NCBI GenBank assembly: GCA_902627565.1
Contig: CACOJM010000002.1
Location: 1 to 64,000, forward strand
Origin: an uncultured Pelagibacteraceae bacterium
Lineage (GTDB): Bacteria; Pseudomonadota; Alphaproteobacteria; Pelagibacterales; Pelagibacteraceae
Reading direction: 5' to 3'
DNA: 64,000 nucleotides
Position numbers and translations under genes: made by a program. Positions 40,788-50,846 of this stretch are shown here, one piece after another. The number at the start of each line of letters is the position of its first letter. Position 1 is the first letter of the stretch. The notes below the pieces were generated by a model. It saw only the letters and a program-made list of their open reading frames with translations, had not been told where the DNA came from and did not search any database.

Positions 40788-41193
40788 CTTTTTACCTGAT
40801 TAATCTTTAAATAACACAATTCACCCTTTAGTTGTACCATATATGAGCTTATAACTAAAATAGACCCCTCTATGGGCGTTTAAATGGTATATTCAATTAG
40901 TGCAACGCTCTACTATTCAAGTGTATCAATGCTTTTGGCCTCCCCCACTTTTAGGGAATTTTATGACTTCAATCATTAAAAAAAGCCCTATTTTAAAAGA
41001 ATATTTCATGTTTTTCATAATTTCCTATAAATCTAAATCTCCTACACAGGATTTAAGGTGATTTCACTTTAAAATAATTCAAAATTTTCTAATAATTATA
41101 TTTTTATATAATTAAATAAAATGTAATAAATACAACAATTTAATACTGATACTTAATGTAATACTTTAGATATTAGTAAATAAATAATACCTA

Positions 41194-42045
41194 TTATTTA
41201 ACTTTCTTAACTAAATTCTCTCTTCTAGATATGTAGATACCACTTAGAATAATAATGAACAAACCTAAGAAAGTCCAATTATCTGGGAAATCACTAAAGA
41301 AATAATAGCCTATAATGATGTTTGTAATGATTTCAAAGTAGCTAAATGGAGCTAATTTAGAAGCGTCGGCGTATTTAAGAGACAATATTAAAAATAAATG
41401 CCCTACACAGGCAAATATACCTATGGCAGCCATCATAGACCACTGATTTAAGGTAGGTTTAACCCAGACAAATGGCATTACAGTGGATATGATTATGGCC
41501 CCTACTACACCAGTTAATAATAAAGTTAACAAAGGATTGTCAGAGGTACTTAGTTTACGAGTAATGATCAAATAAAACCCATACATTACACCTGTTCCAA
41601 GAGCGGCGATACTTGCTAAATTGATTTCAACAAAACCTGGTCTTATAACGACTAAAGAACCTATAAAACCTATTATTACTGCAGACCATCTTCTAAATCC
41701 TACCTTCTCACCTAAAAAAATTGGTGAAAAAGCTGTAACAATTAAAGGAGCAACAAAAGCTAATGTTAATGCTTTCGCTAAAGAGATTACTGAAATCGCA
41801 TAAAAGAAACAAATATTAGCTGTTAAAAGAATTAAACCTCTAATGAATTGTAATTTTGGTTTATCAGTCCATACAAGATTTTTTCGAAAAAAGAAAAACA
41901 TAATTGGAAAAGTAAATGCAACAGTAAAAAAATATCTTGCCCATGTAATTTGCAATACCGGAAGGTCTGAGCTTAAGTATTTTGCAAATCCATCCATTAT
42001 TGGGAGCATTACCCAAGCTAAAAGATTAAATGTTATAGCCTTCAT
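41194..42045 (-). CDS. EamA/DMT family transporter
   Basis: About 10 TM helices, VAPLIVTAFSPIFLGEKVGFRRWSAVIIGFIGSLVVIRPG. Confidence 0.88.
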   Translation of the reverse strand: MKAITFNLLAWVMLPIMDGFAKYLSSDLPVLQITWARYFFTVAFTFPIMFFFFRKNLVWTDKPKLQFIRGLILLTANICFFYAISVISLAKALTLAFVAPLIVTAFSPIFLGEKVGFRRWSAVIIGFIGSLVVIRPGFVEINLASIAALGTGVMYGFYLIITRKLSTSDNPLLTLLLTGVVGAIIISTVMPFVWVKPTLNQWSMMAAIGIFACVGHLFLILSLKYADASKLAPFSYFEIITNIIIGYYFFSDFPDNWTFLGLFIIILSGIYISRRENLVKKVK

Positions 42046-42063
42046 ACATATGAAGAATATAGA

Positions 42064-42966
42064 TTAATTAAAGTATTTTAAAGCAAAGAATACGACAATT
42101 GGGATTGTAATAAAAGACATCAAAGTTGATACAACAATAGTACTAGCAACACTATCAACAATCTTCTTAGGCGAATATATTGATGCTACAAGATAATTGA
42201 GAACAGCACTTGGCATTGAACATTGTATCAATAAAACACCAGCTGCAAATCCTTCTAAATTAAAATATAAAATTATTAAATATCCAATTACAGGGCCAAT
42301 TATTACTCTTACAATAGAAGAAAATATTGCTTTGCTTAGTGAGAAAACTTTTAATCTTGTTAATGCTATCCCTAAAGACATCAAAATAAGAAATATTGTT
42401 GCATACATAAGCAAAAAAGTAGTATTTTCAATAAATCCAGGTAGTTCAAAATCGTAATAAAGTAAAATTACTGCAATAATTATTGCATAAAATGGTGGAC
42501 TTTTAAGTATAACATCTAAACTAAATCTTCTATCAGCCAAGAATACGCCTAATGTAAAATGGCATAATATAATTAAAGCAGATATAGCTGCTGATACTCC
42601 AAGACCTTGTGAACCGTAAGCAAATAGACATATCGGTAATCCCATGTTACCAGTATTAGGCATTGTTAATGGTGGTAATTCTCTAATTATATCTTTAGTA
42701 TTCAAAAGAAATAATATTATTATCCCTGTAATCATAAATCCAATTATTGCAATTGCATAATACCAAAAATAATTTATGAAAATATTAAACGAAATATTTA
42801 CTGGATTTAAAGCATAAATTATCATCGCTGGTGTGCCTACATTAGCAGCAAAATTTGTAATAAAAGCTGTGTCAATTTTTGGGTTTTTTTTTCCAAGATA
42901 ATAACCAATACCCACTACGAAAAATACAGGAAACAAAACTTCAAAAAGTTTAATATAAATAGCCAT
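42064..42966 (-). CDS. AEC (auxin efflux carrier) family transporter
   Basis: LPPLTMPNTGNMGLPICLFAYGSQGL…IQCSMPSAVLNYLVASIY. Confidence 0.85.
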   Translation of the reverse strand: MAIYIKLFEVLFPVFFVVGIGYYLGKKNPKIDTAFITNFAANVGTPAMIIYALNPVNISFNIFINYFWYYAIAIIGFMITGIIILFLLNTKDIIRELPPLTMPNTGNMGLPICLFAYGSQGLGVSAAISALIILCHFTLGVFLADRRFSLDVILKSPPFYAIIIAVILLYYDFELPGFIENTTFLLMYATIFLILMSLGIALTRLKVFSLSKAIFSSIVRVIIGPVIGYLIILYFNLEGFAAGVLLIQCSMPSAVLNYLVASIYSPKKIVDSVASTIVVSTLMSFITIPIVVFFALKYFN

Positions 42967-42970
42967 TTAA

Positions 42971-45094
42971 TCAAAAAAGTTTAAAATTTTTTCCTGTACT
43001 AATGTTTATAAAATATTCTGTGATACGTTTTTCATTAAAGATTTTAAAATATTTCTTTTTACCATTCATAGCTATTTTTTTTCTTAATTTTTCATTTTTT
43101 GAATAAAATTTTATTTTATCTGCTAAATCATTAATATTACTGTAAAAAATTATTTCATTTTTATTAAAAAAATGATCCATCTGAACTTTTTTATCAATAA
43201 AAGTTAATAAACCGTTACCCATTATTGATGCAATTCTATTGCTAGAATAATACTTTGTTGGTCTTCCCCTGCTAAGATTTAAACCCATTTTTGAGTTAAT
43301 TAATGACCTAAAAAAATTATTACCCCATATAGGTTGTTTGTTAGCAAATCCGTAAAAATCATATTTGATATCTGGAATTTTCTTTACTAATTCATTTAAG
43401 AAAATAATTCGATCATCCTCAGTACCTTCTTTAAGAGTCGCTCTGTTTACGCCATGACTCATTGCGTAAAATAGATCTTTTTGAGGTCGTAATTTATAAA
43501 CATCAAAAAACTCTATATTTTTGTCAACTGGAACAAAGAAAAAATGAAGATTATTAATATCTTTTTCTTGTTTTTTTAATTCACTTGGATCAGTCGTAAT
43601 AAAAGTATGATCGACCAAATTTGAATATCTTTTTATATTTTGTATGTTATTTTTTGAATATTTTAAGCTAGGCATTACTGGATCTTCATTCCATTGTGAT
43701 ATAATCAAATTTCTGTTAATTGATTTTAGTATATCAATTGTTTCAAGATCTATATTTCTAGTGTGTCCAAAAAACAATAAGTCGGGATTATAGTTTCTAA
43801 AGGACTCAATTAAATATTTCTGAAAATTATTATTAGTAAAAAAATTTAATGATCTATTATTTTTTATAAAGTCTCTATCACTAAGTTCTAATACATCATG
43901 TCCATTCCTTATAAAACCATTTGAAAATTTTTTGCCTAAAGAAATATTGTAAAGCCTATGATTAAGTTTTTGGCCTTGATTATAAATATTTAAAATCTTA
44001 AGTTTTTTTTTAATAAAATTAAAATTACTATAAGGTAAAGTTTCCTGTCTGATTTTATCTATTAATTTTGTGTTTTCTGATATCACGTGATCAACATTTT
44101 GTAATGATCTTTTTTGTATTAAATGTCTTTGTTTTTTATTTTTAATAAAAAATTTAATTGATTTATAAAGATTATTTTCATCTAAATTTTTTAATTTTAT
44201 TGCTTCTTTTGTTGTTTCTGGAAGACCTCCTCTGCTAGAAATTATTGTTACACAACCTCTAGAAGATGCTTCTAAAGCTGTTCTTCCAAAGGGTTCTTCC
44301 CACTTTGACGGTACAACAGAGATTGAGGTTTTATCTAATAAACTTAAAACTTTTTCATGACACAAAAAACCTAATTCATGATGATTTTTGTGATCAATAA
44401 AAATTTTCCTTCGATCTTCATCTCCTATAGAAAATGCTTTCCATTTTGGGAAATCATCTAAAATCTTAATAATTGCTTTAGCAAAAATATCATATCCTTT
44501 TGACTCATTTAATTTACCGATAAATGTAATATAATTTTTTTTTTTGGAAATTTTTTTTTTTATATTAACACTGGGATAAACAACTTCGGTTTTTGTTTTT
44601 AATTTATCATCTAAATCTATAAAAAATCTTTTTTGAGTCCATTCACTCACAAAAATAATTTTTTCGACGTTAGAAATGATGTCAAGTCTTTGTTTTATAG
44701 TTTTTGATCCGTTCATTGATAAAGGATCATTATGAAAATACATTATAAATCTTGATTTAATTTTTTTCGATATTTCTTCAAGAATAATAGGCCTATTATG
44801 AATTTCTATAATATCATAATTAATATGATTAAATCTTTTTATTAATTTTGATGTATATTCTCTTGTTGCACTCTTAATTTTAGATTTAATATTCTTAAGA
44901 TCTATATTGAAATAATTCCTGGTTAAAAAATCCTTACTTTTTGTATGACCGTAAATATGATTTACTGATGCATATTTTGACTTTTTGTAAAATTCAGAAA
45001 CCCATAATGAGGCTGCTGATGCTTTGCTAAGAGTATAATTTTCTTTATATGGTAAAATTGTAGCTATTTTAATGTTTTTTTTTATTAAAGCCAT
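42971..45094 (-). CDS. Two-domain glycosyltransferase (GT4-like plus CgeB-like)
   Basis: N-half FIGKLNESKGYDIFAKAI…VPSKWEEPFGRTALEASSRG (GT4); C-half FFRSLINSKMGLNLSRGRPTKYYSSNRIASIMGNGLLTFID (CgeB-like). Confidence 0.82.
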   Translation of the reverse strand: MALIKKNIKIATILPYKENYTLSKASAASLWVSEFYKKSKYASVNHIYGHTKSKDFLTRNYFNIDLKNIKSKIKSATREYTSKLIKRFNHINYDIIEIHNRPIILEEISKKIKSRFIMYFHNDPLSMNGSKTIKQRLDIISNVEKIIFVSEWTQKRFFIDLDDKLKTKTEVVYPSVNIKKKISKKKNYITFIGKLNESKGYDIFAKAIIKILDDFPKWKAFSIGDEDRRKIFIDHKNHHELGFLCHEKVLSLLDKTSISVVPSKWEEPFGRTALEASSRGCVTIISSRGGLPETTKEAIKLKNLDENNLYKSIKFFIKNKKQRHLIQKRSLQNVDHVISENTKLIDKIRQETLPYSNFNFIKKKLKILNIYNQGQKLNHRLYNISLGKKFSNGFIRNGHDVLELSDRDFIKNNRSLNFFTNNNFQKYLIESFRNYNPDLLFFGHTRNIDLETIDILKSINRNLIISQWNEDPVMPSLKYSKNNIQNIKRYSNLVDHTFITTDPSELKKQEKDINNLHFFFVPVDKNIEFFDVYKLRPQKDLFYAMSHGVNRATLKEGTEDDRIIFLNELVKKIPDIKYDFYGFANKQPIWGNNFFRSLINSKMGLNLSRGRPTKYYSSNRIASIMGNGLLTFIDKKVQMDHFFNKNEIIFYSNINDLADKIKFYSKNEKLRKKIAMNGKKKYFKIFNEKRITEYFINISTGKNFKLF

Positions 45095-45347
45095 TTATCA
45101 AATCTATTCTTTTTACTCTATCTTTTTTAAGTTTATATTCATATGAGAGTGCTTTTGACTTATTCTTAAAACTCTTTTTATAAACAAGTTCCCATTTATA
45201 ACCTTTTGTTGCTTTTGCTCCTTTGTTAGAATTGTGTTTGGCTAACCTACTTTTTATATTATTTGTAAAACCAACATAAGACTTATTTTTGAATCCTTTT
45301 ATGGTTTTTATAAGGTAAACATGGAAAAGCATGCTAATATACTGCAA
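45069..45347 (-). CDS. GIY-YIG nuclease domain protein
   Basis: FHVYLIKTIKGFKNKSYVGFTNNIKSRLAKHNSNKGAKATKGYKWELVY; M6 (45332) may be the true start. Confidence 0.85.
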   Translation of the reverse strand: MQYISMLFHVYLIKTIKGFKNKSYVGFTNNIKSRLAKHNSNKGAKATKGYKWELVYKKSFKNKSKALSYEYKLKKDRVKRIDLINGFNKKKH

Positions 45348-45349
45348 AA

Positions 45350-45424
45350 TGGCGGTCCCTAGGGGAATCGAACCCCTCTTTCGAGGATGAAAACCACGTG
45401 TCCTAACCGATAGACGAAGGGACC
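45350..45424 (-). tRNA. tRNA-Glu(TTC), CCA encoded
   Basis: GGTCCCTTCGTCTATCGGTTAGGACACGTGGTTTTCATCCTCGAAAGAGGGGTTCGATTCCCCTAGGGACCGCCA. Confidence 0.95.
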
Positions 45425-45483
45425 AAGATGCTGCTTTTTATTGTAAAAAATCTTATTTATCAAGTCTTTATAATTATGATAAT

Positions 45484-46425
45484 TCATATTATTTGTTTAG
45501 TTTTTACTAATTTTTTTAATCCAGTAGATTTATGAGTAATTAGAGTTTCTGAAATAAATTCATTTCCCTCAATCACAATACCTGAAACCAAATCTCCTGT
45601 CGTAACACCGGTAGCACAAAATATCGAGTCTCCAGAAACTATCTCATTTAATTGATATTTTTTATTCAAATCATCAATACCCATTAATTTGGCACGTTCG
45701 ATATCTTTTTTTGTTTCAAATAAAAATTTACATTGAAAATTGCAACCAAAAGCATCGAGAGCTGAAGCCGCTAATACTCCTTCAGGACCTCCTCCAATAC
45801 CTAAAAATATATCAACGCAATATTTTGGATCTGTAACTAAAAGTGCACCAGATATATCACCATCTGAAATAAGTTTTATCTTTACATTCAATCTTTTTAG
45901 TTCTTCAATAATTTTTTTGTGTCTTGGCCTATCCAATATACAAGCAGTTAATTCATTAGGTTTTTTATTTTTGAATTCAGCCAGATTAAAAATATTTTTC
46001 TTTGTAGAAAAATCTAAATCTACTACATTTGGCTCAGAAAAATTTACTGAAATTTTATCCATGTATGTTTCTGGTGCTTTAAAAAGATGAGATTTTTTTG
46101 ATACAGCTATTACAGCTAAAGCTCCTGGTAGATTATTAGCAGCAAAATTAGTACCTTCTAATGGATCGACAGCAATGTCTAACTCAGGTCCTTTATTTGT
46201 TCCGACTTTTTCTCCTATATATAGCATTGGAGCTTCATCAAGTTCACCTTCACCTATAACTATTTCACCTTTAATATTAATCTTATTCAACTGATCTCTC
46301 ATTGAATCAACTGCAGCTTTGTCAGCAGCTTTTTTATCATTTTTACCAACATAACGATAAGAGGATAAAGCTGCCCTAGAAGAAACATTAAGAAATAGAT
46401 CTTCAAATTCTTTTTCTAATATCAT
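45484..46425 (-). CDS. glpX: Fructose-1,6-bisphosphatase class II
   Basis: EIVIGEGELDEAPMLYIGEKVG…DIAVDPLEGTN…IGGGPEGVLAASAL. Confidence 0.95.
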   Translation of the reverse strand: MILEKEFEDLFLNVSSRAALSSYRYVGKNDKKAADKAAVDSMRDQLNKINIKGEIVIGEGELDEAPMLYIGEKVGTNKGPELDIAVDPLEGTNFAANNLPGALAVIAVSKKSHLFKAPETYMDKISVNFSEPNVVDLDFSTKKNIFNLAEFKNKKPNELTACILDRPRHKKIIEELKRLNVKIKLISDGDISGALLVTDPKYCVDIFLGIGGGPEGVLAASALDAFGCNFQCKFLFETKKDIERAKLMGIDDLNKKYQLNEIVSGDSIFCATGVTTGDLVSGIVIEGNEFISETLITHKSTGLKKLVKTKQII

Positions 46426-47417
46426 TATCTAATTGTTTCTAAAGAAACATTTCTTTTTAATTTATTTTCAAATTCTCTCAATCTTTTCCAAACAGAAATT
46501 AATTCAACAATGATTGGCCAACTTCTAACTAAATATTGAAGCGATGTTTCAACTCTACCAAAAGCTCTTATGATTTGTTGAACAAAACCTAGTGTGATTG
46601 CACCTGTAACTATAGTAGGAGCTAAAGCTAAATAAGGAACTATTACCATTCCTTGTAGATAACTCCATTTAACAGCATTAAAATAAAGATAGTGAAAATA
46701 CATCTTATAATGAATTTTTCTTACTCCCCCATAAAGGTCTGTTATTTTTTTTGGTTGAGCACTTTCTTTAAAATCTTCACCTAATACAAGTTCTTTTCTA
46801 TATGCTGCTTCTTCTTTTTGGATATCATATTCAATACCTGGAAGCTTAATACCAACACTAGCTAATAGAATTGTTCCACCTAGCGCTGAAATTATAGCTA
46901 CCCATACTAAAGCATGATCAACTTCACCTATCCAAGGAAGAATTGTTATACTTTTTGATAAACCCCACAATATTGGAGTGAATGCTATTAAAGTCATCAG
47001 ACTCCTTAATAATTCAGCTCCAAGACTTTCCATAATTCTTGCAAATTTTAATGTATCTTCTTGTACCCTTTGGGATGCACCTTCTATTGATGATGCATCG
47101 TCCCATTTATCATGGTAAAAATCTGCCATTGCAGTTCGCCATCTAAATGTCCAATGACTTGTAAAATAATCGCTAAAAATTACGACCAAAATATAAACTG
47201 CAGCTATTTTTGCAAACGTAAGTAAATATGCAATGAATTCTTTTTCTGTAACAGAATTAGGTTCAGTTAAAGCTTTTTGAAGAGTGTCATAAAATTCACC
47301 AAACCATTCATTGATTCTTACATCGAGTTGAACTTGATACCATGTTGCAAATAAAATTAATATAGTTCCACCAATACTCCATAAATGCCATTTTTTTTCT
47401 GTAAAAAATTTAAACAT
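46425..47417 (-). CDS. SbmA/BacA-like transporter
   Basis: WTFRWRTAMADFYHDKWD…EGASQRVQEDTLKFARIMESLG. Confidence 0.88.
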   Translation of the reverse strand: MFKFFTEKKWHLWSIGGTILILFATWYQVQLDVRINEWFGEFYDTLQKALTEPNSVTEKEFIAYLLTFAKIAAVYILVVIFSDYFTSHWTFRWRTAMADFYHDKWDDASSIEGASQRVQEDTLKFARIMESLGAELLRSLMTLIAFTPILWGLSKSITILPWIGEVDHALVWVAIISALGGTILLASVGIKLPGIEYDIQKEEAAYRKELVLGEDFKESAQPKKITDLYGGVRKIHYKMYFHYLYFNAVKWSYLQGMVIVPYLALAPTIVTGAITLGFVQQIIRAFGRVETSLQYLVRSWPIIVELISVWKRLREFENKLKRNVSLETIR

Positions 47418-47420
47418 CTT

Positions 47421-47702
47421 TTATTTTAAAAAATTATCTGAGTAAGATTTTTTAATAGTCTTTCTCTTTTTAGGTTCAATTATTTCGAAATCAATTTTTT
47501 TTTTTTTCGCATAATTTATAGCATTTTCTTTTGATGAAAATTCTAATTTTAATTCGCTTAATGTATCTGATGAACTTTCCCAGCCCATCAAAGGATTTTT
47601 AGTTGGATCTTTAGTTTCAAATTCAAGTAACCATTTATTGGTTTTGCCTAATCCTGATTGCATAGGATTTTTATTAGGTATATATATTTTTGCTTTTTTC
47701 AT
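47421..47702 (-). CDS. NADH dehydrogenase accessory subunit (NDUFS4/ETC complex I subunit family)
   Basis: KIYIPNKNPMQSGLGKTNKWLLEFE…NPLMGWESSSDTLSELKLEFSSKENAINYAKK. Confidence 0.88.
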   Translation of the reverse strand: MKKAKIYIPNKNPMQSGLGKTNKWLLEFETKDPTKNPLMGWESSSDTLSELKLEFSSKENAINYAKKKKIDFEIIEPKKRKTIKKSYSDNFLK

Positions 47703-47708
47703 AAACGA

Positions 47709-47785
<77 letters not shown>

Positions 47786-47878
47786 AATGAAGTACTATTA
47801 CAGTACTTATTAATTTTTTCAAAGTATAAAGATTAGTAAAATATAAGTAATTTTAATAGAATCTGTTATATAAACATT

Positions 47879-48352
47879 ATGATTATTGAATGTATTAATT
47901 GTAACAAAATATTTGAAGTTAATTCAGAATTAATACCTTCTAAAGGTAGGACAATTCAATGTGGAGCTTGTAACCATACTTGGTTTTATACTCCAAATCA
48001 ATCTGTCAAAAAAGAATTTAACCACTTTAACAACATTAAAAAGAAGACCACGAAACCAAAAAAAGGACCAAAACCATCTTTAAGAAACAAAACTTTATCA
48101 GATGAGATAGATCAGATTATTAACAAAAAAGATAAAGCTTTGATTAAGTACGAAAAAAAGCCCTTTATTAAATTTACTAATTTTTTCGGTTATATTATTG
48201 TTTTTATAATAACATTTCTGGCTTTAATCATAATTCTAGATACTTTTCAGACTAAATTATCTACAATCTTACCCAATCTTGAATTATTTTTATATAATCT
48301 GTATGAATTGTTGGAGGATATTTTTTTATTTATAAAAGATCTTTTTAGGTAA
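47879..48352 (+). CDS. MJ0042-type zinc-ribbon protein with C-terminal TM helix
   Basis: MIIECINCNKIFEVNSELIPSKGRTIQCGACNHTWFY. Confidence 0.8.
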   Translation: MIIECINCNKIFEVNSELIPSKGRTIQCGACNHTWFYTPNQSVKKEFNHFNNIKKKTTKPKKGPKPSLRNKTLSDEIDQIINKKDKALIKYEKKPFIKFTNFFGYIIVFIITFLALIIILDTFQTKLSTILPNLELFLYNLYELLEDIFLFIKDLFR

Positions 48353-48353
48353 T

Positions 48354-49526
48354 ATGATAGATTATATTTCAAAACCTTTTAAATGGTTCTTTAAATTGGA
48401 GGCTGCCAGTGGTCTTGTTTTATTGTTTGCTGCAATAATTGCTCTGATAATTAGTAATTCTGAATTATCAGATCTCTATTTTTCTACTTTAAATAAATAT
48501 CTTTTTTTAGGCATAAATGAATTTGGTATTAAATTAAGTGTAATTCATTGGATTAATGATGCTTTAATGGCAATTTTTTTCTTTTTTGTAACTTTGGAAA
48601 TTAAAAGAGAATTTATTCAAGGTGAGCTTTCGAATATAAAACAAGCTTTATTACCGATAATTGGTGCAGTGGGTGGAATGCTGGTACCAGCTTTAATATA
48701 TATTTATATTAATTTTGGTGATCCTCAAACTTTGAATGGTTGGGCTATTCCATCCGCAACAGATATTGCTTTTTCACTTGGAGTTTTGTCTCTTTTAGGA
48801 AAAAGAGTACCTCTGTCTCTAAAGGTTTTCTTAACAGCATTAGCAATAATTGATGATTTGGGGGCTATAGTTATTATTGCTTTATTTTATTCTGGCGATT
48901 TAAGTATTAAATATTTATCTCTAATGTTAATAGCATTCATTATCCTATTAATATTAAATAAATTTAATATTAAAAAATTTTTTCCATATCTTATTGTTGG
49001 TATAATACTTTGGGATTTTACACATAACTCTGGTATTCATGCGACTATAGCTGGTGTTTTATTAGCTATGACTATACCTCATAGAAAAAAAGAAAAAGAT
49101 TTTTCATTGCTCATTAAGATAGAGCATTCTATAAGCCCATATGTTGCGTTTGGAATAATGCCCCTGTTTGCTTTTGCAAACGCTGGTGTATCCTTAGAGG
49201 GTTTGTCGATAAGTTCTTTAATGGATAAAGTTCCACTAGGTATTGTTCTTGGACTATTTGTTGGAAAACAATTAGGAGTCTTCATTTTTTCTTTTATTTC
49301 TATTAAACTTAAAATAGCGCAAATGCCTAACAATACTAGCTGGTATAATTTTTATGGAGTTGGTGTTTTAACTGGCATTGGTTTTACGATGAGTTTGTTT
49401 GTAGGAAATTTAGCTTTTGTTGAAAATGTTGAATATATGGATGGCGTCAAGATAGGTGTTTTAACTGGGTCACTTTTATCCACACTATTTGGTTACTTCC
49501 TGATATTACTTACTCCAAATAGATAA
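48354..49526 (+). CDS. nhaA: Na+/H+ antiporter NhaA
   Basis: WINDALMAIFFFFVTLEIKREFIQGELSN…ATDIAFSLGVLSLLGKRVPLSLKVFLTALAIIDDLGAI. Confidence 0.97.
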   Translation: MIDYISKPFKWFFKLEAASGLVLLFAAIIALIISNSELSDLYFSTLNKYLFLGINEFGIKLSVIHWINDALMAIFFFFVTLEIKREFIQGELSNIKQALLPIIGAVGGMLVPALIYIYINFGDPQTLNGWAIPSATDIAFSLGVLSLLGKRVPLSLKVFLTALAIIDDLGAIVIIALFYSGDLSIKYLSLMLIAFIILLILNKFNIKKFFPYLIVGIILWDFTHNSGIHATIAGVLLAMTIPHRKKEKDFSLLIKIEHSISPYVAFGIMPLFAFANAGVSLEGLSISSLMDKVPLGIVLGLFVGKQLGVFIFSFISIKLKIAQMPNNTSWYNFYGVGVLTGIGFTMSLFVGNLAFVENVEYMDGVKIGVLTGSLLSTLFGYFLILLTPNR

Positions 49527-49532
49527 TTATTA

Positions 49533-50090
49533 ATGAAAAAATTAATTATATTTGCTTTAACAATTATTATGTTTTTTTTAAAAAATCAAGTTCTGGCAAA
49601 TTATGAAAAAGTTTTTTATGATTTTGAGATCAAAAGCATAACAGGTGAAATTATTAACTTTAATAATTATAGAAATAAAGCAATTCTTTTGGTTAATACT
49701 GCAAGTTTCTGCGGTTATACAAAGCAATATGAAGATTTGCAAATATTATGGGAAAAATATAGCAAAAAAGGTTTGATAGTTTTCGGTGTGCCATCCAATT
49801 CATTTAATCAAGAGAGTTCTAATGATAGTGATGTTAAAGATTTTTGTAATGTAAATTTTAATATAGATTTTCCTATGTCAACAATTACTGATGTAAAAGG
49901 TGAGAACGCACACAAAATTTTTAAATGGGCTGAAAAAAATTATGGAAAATCTGCTGTGCCGAAGTGGAATTTTCACAAAATATTAATCAATAAAAAAGGT
50001 AAGATTGAAAATATCTATTACTCTTTTACAAAACCAAATTCAAAAAAAATTATCACTGCTATTGAGAAAATTTTAGAAATTAATAGTTAA
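49533..50090 (+). CDS. Exported glutathione peroxidase family protein
   Basis: Signal peptide; LLVNTASFCGYTKQYEDLQILWEKY…FGVPSNSFNQE…WNFHKILINKKG. Confidence 0.93.
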   Translation: MKKLIIFALTIIMFFLKNQVLANYEKVFYDFEIKSITGEIINFNNYRNKAILLVNTASFCGYTKQYEDLQILWEKYSKKGLIVFGVPSNSFNQESSNDSDVKDFCNVNFNIDFPMSTITDVKGENAHKIFKWAEKNYGKSAVPKWNFHKILINKKGKIENIYYSFTKPNSKKIITAIEKILEINS

Positions 50091-50843
50091 TCCATCAAAA
50101 GCAGGAATAATATTTTTAGGTAAAATTTTTTTTAATTCATTATAATCAATTGTTGAATGTAGATTAGTTAGTATTGCTTTCTTAGGTTTAAAGATTTTTA
50201 ACAAATGTAAAGCCTCATCTAAGTTTAGATGGGAAGGATGTTTTTTATACATAAGACAATCAAGAATTAAATATTTTAGATTTTTAAAAAGATGATAATC
50301 TTTTTTAGAAATTTCACTTACATCACTAATATATGCTACTTTTTTTTCTATAATATAGCATATTGAGTCGACCATTCCATGTTTAACAGTAGCTGTTTCT
50401 ATTAAAATTTTTTTTTTAAGATCTGTAAAATACAATTTTTTTTTAATCTTTTTTAAATTTAATATAGGGGGATATTCATTAGAAGTACTTTTAAAGCAAT
50501 AACCAAAAGTTTTTATCAAATATTTTGAGGTGGATATGTCTGCAAATACTGGAAGAGTTTTTTTAGTTTTAAGATAAAATACTCTTAAGTCATTTATACC
50601 ATGGGTTTGGTCAGCATGCATATGTGAATATAAAACAGCATCAACTTTATTTATTTTATTCTTAATCAATTGAATTCTTAAATCTGGAGATGTATCAATT
50701 AGAATGTTTTTTGATTTAGTCTTGATTAAAGCAGAACATCTCGTTCTATAATTTCTTTTTACTCTTGGATTACAATTACCAAAATCTCCATCTGCTCTTG
50801 GTACACCCATTGAGCTTCCACAACCTAAAATTACTAATTGCAT
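50073..50843 (-). CDS. MBL-fold metallohydrolase (PhnP-like)
   Basis: LGCGSSMGVPRADGDFGNC…LYSHMHADQTHGINDLR. Confidence 0.9.
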   Translation of the reverse strand: MQLVILGCGSSMGVPRADGDFGNCNPRVKRNYRTRCSALIKTKSKNILIDTSPDLRIQLIKNKINKVDAVLYSHMHADQTHGINDLRVFYLKTKKTLPVFADISTSKYLIKTFGYCFKSTSNEYPPILNLKKIKKKLYFTDLKKKILIETATVKHGMVDSICYIIEKKVAYISDVSEISKKDYHLFKNLKYLILDCLMYKKHPSHLNLDEALHLLKIFKPKKAILTNLHSTIDYNELKKILPKNIIPAFDGLTINF

Positions 50844-50846
50844 AAA

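Noticed and set aside
38277-45424. Classic tRNA-targeted island with duplicated attL/attR from tRNA-Glu
   Set aside because: I looked for a second copy of the tRNA-Glu 3' end in this interval and saw none; block boundaries remain speculative
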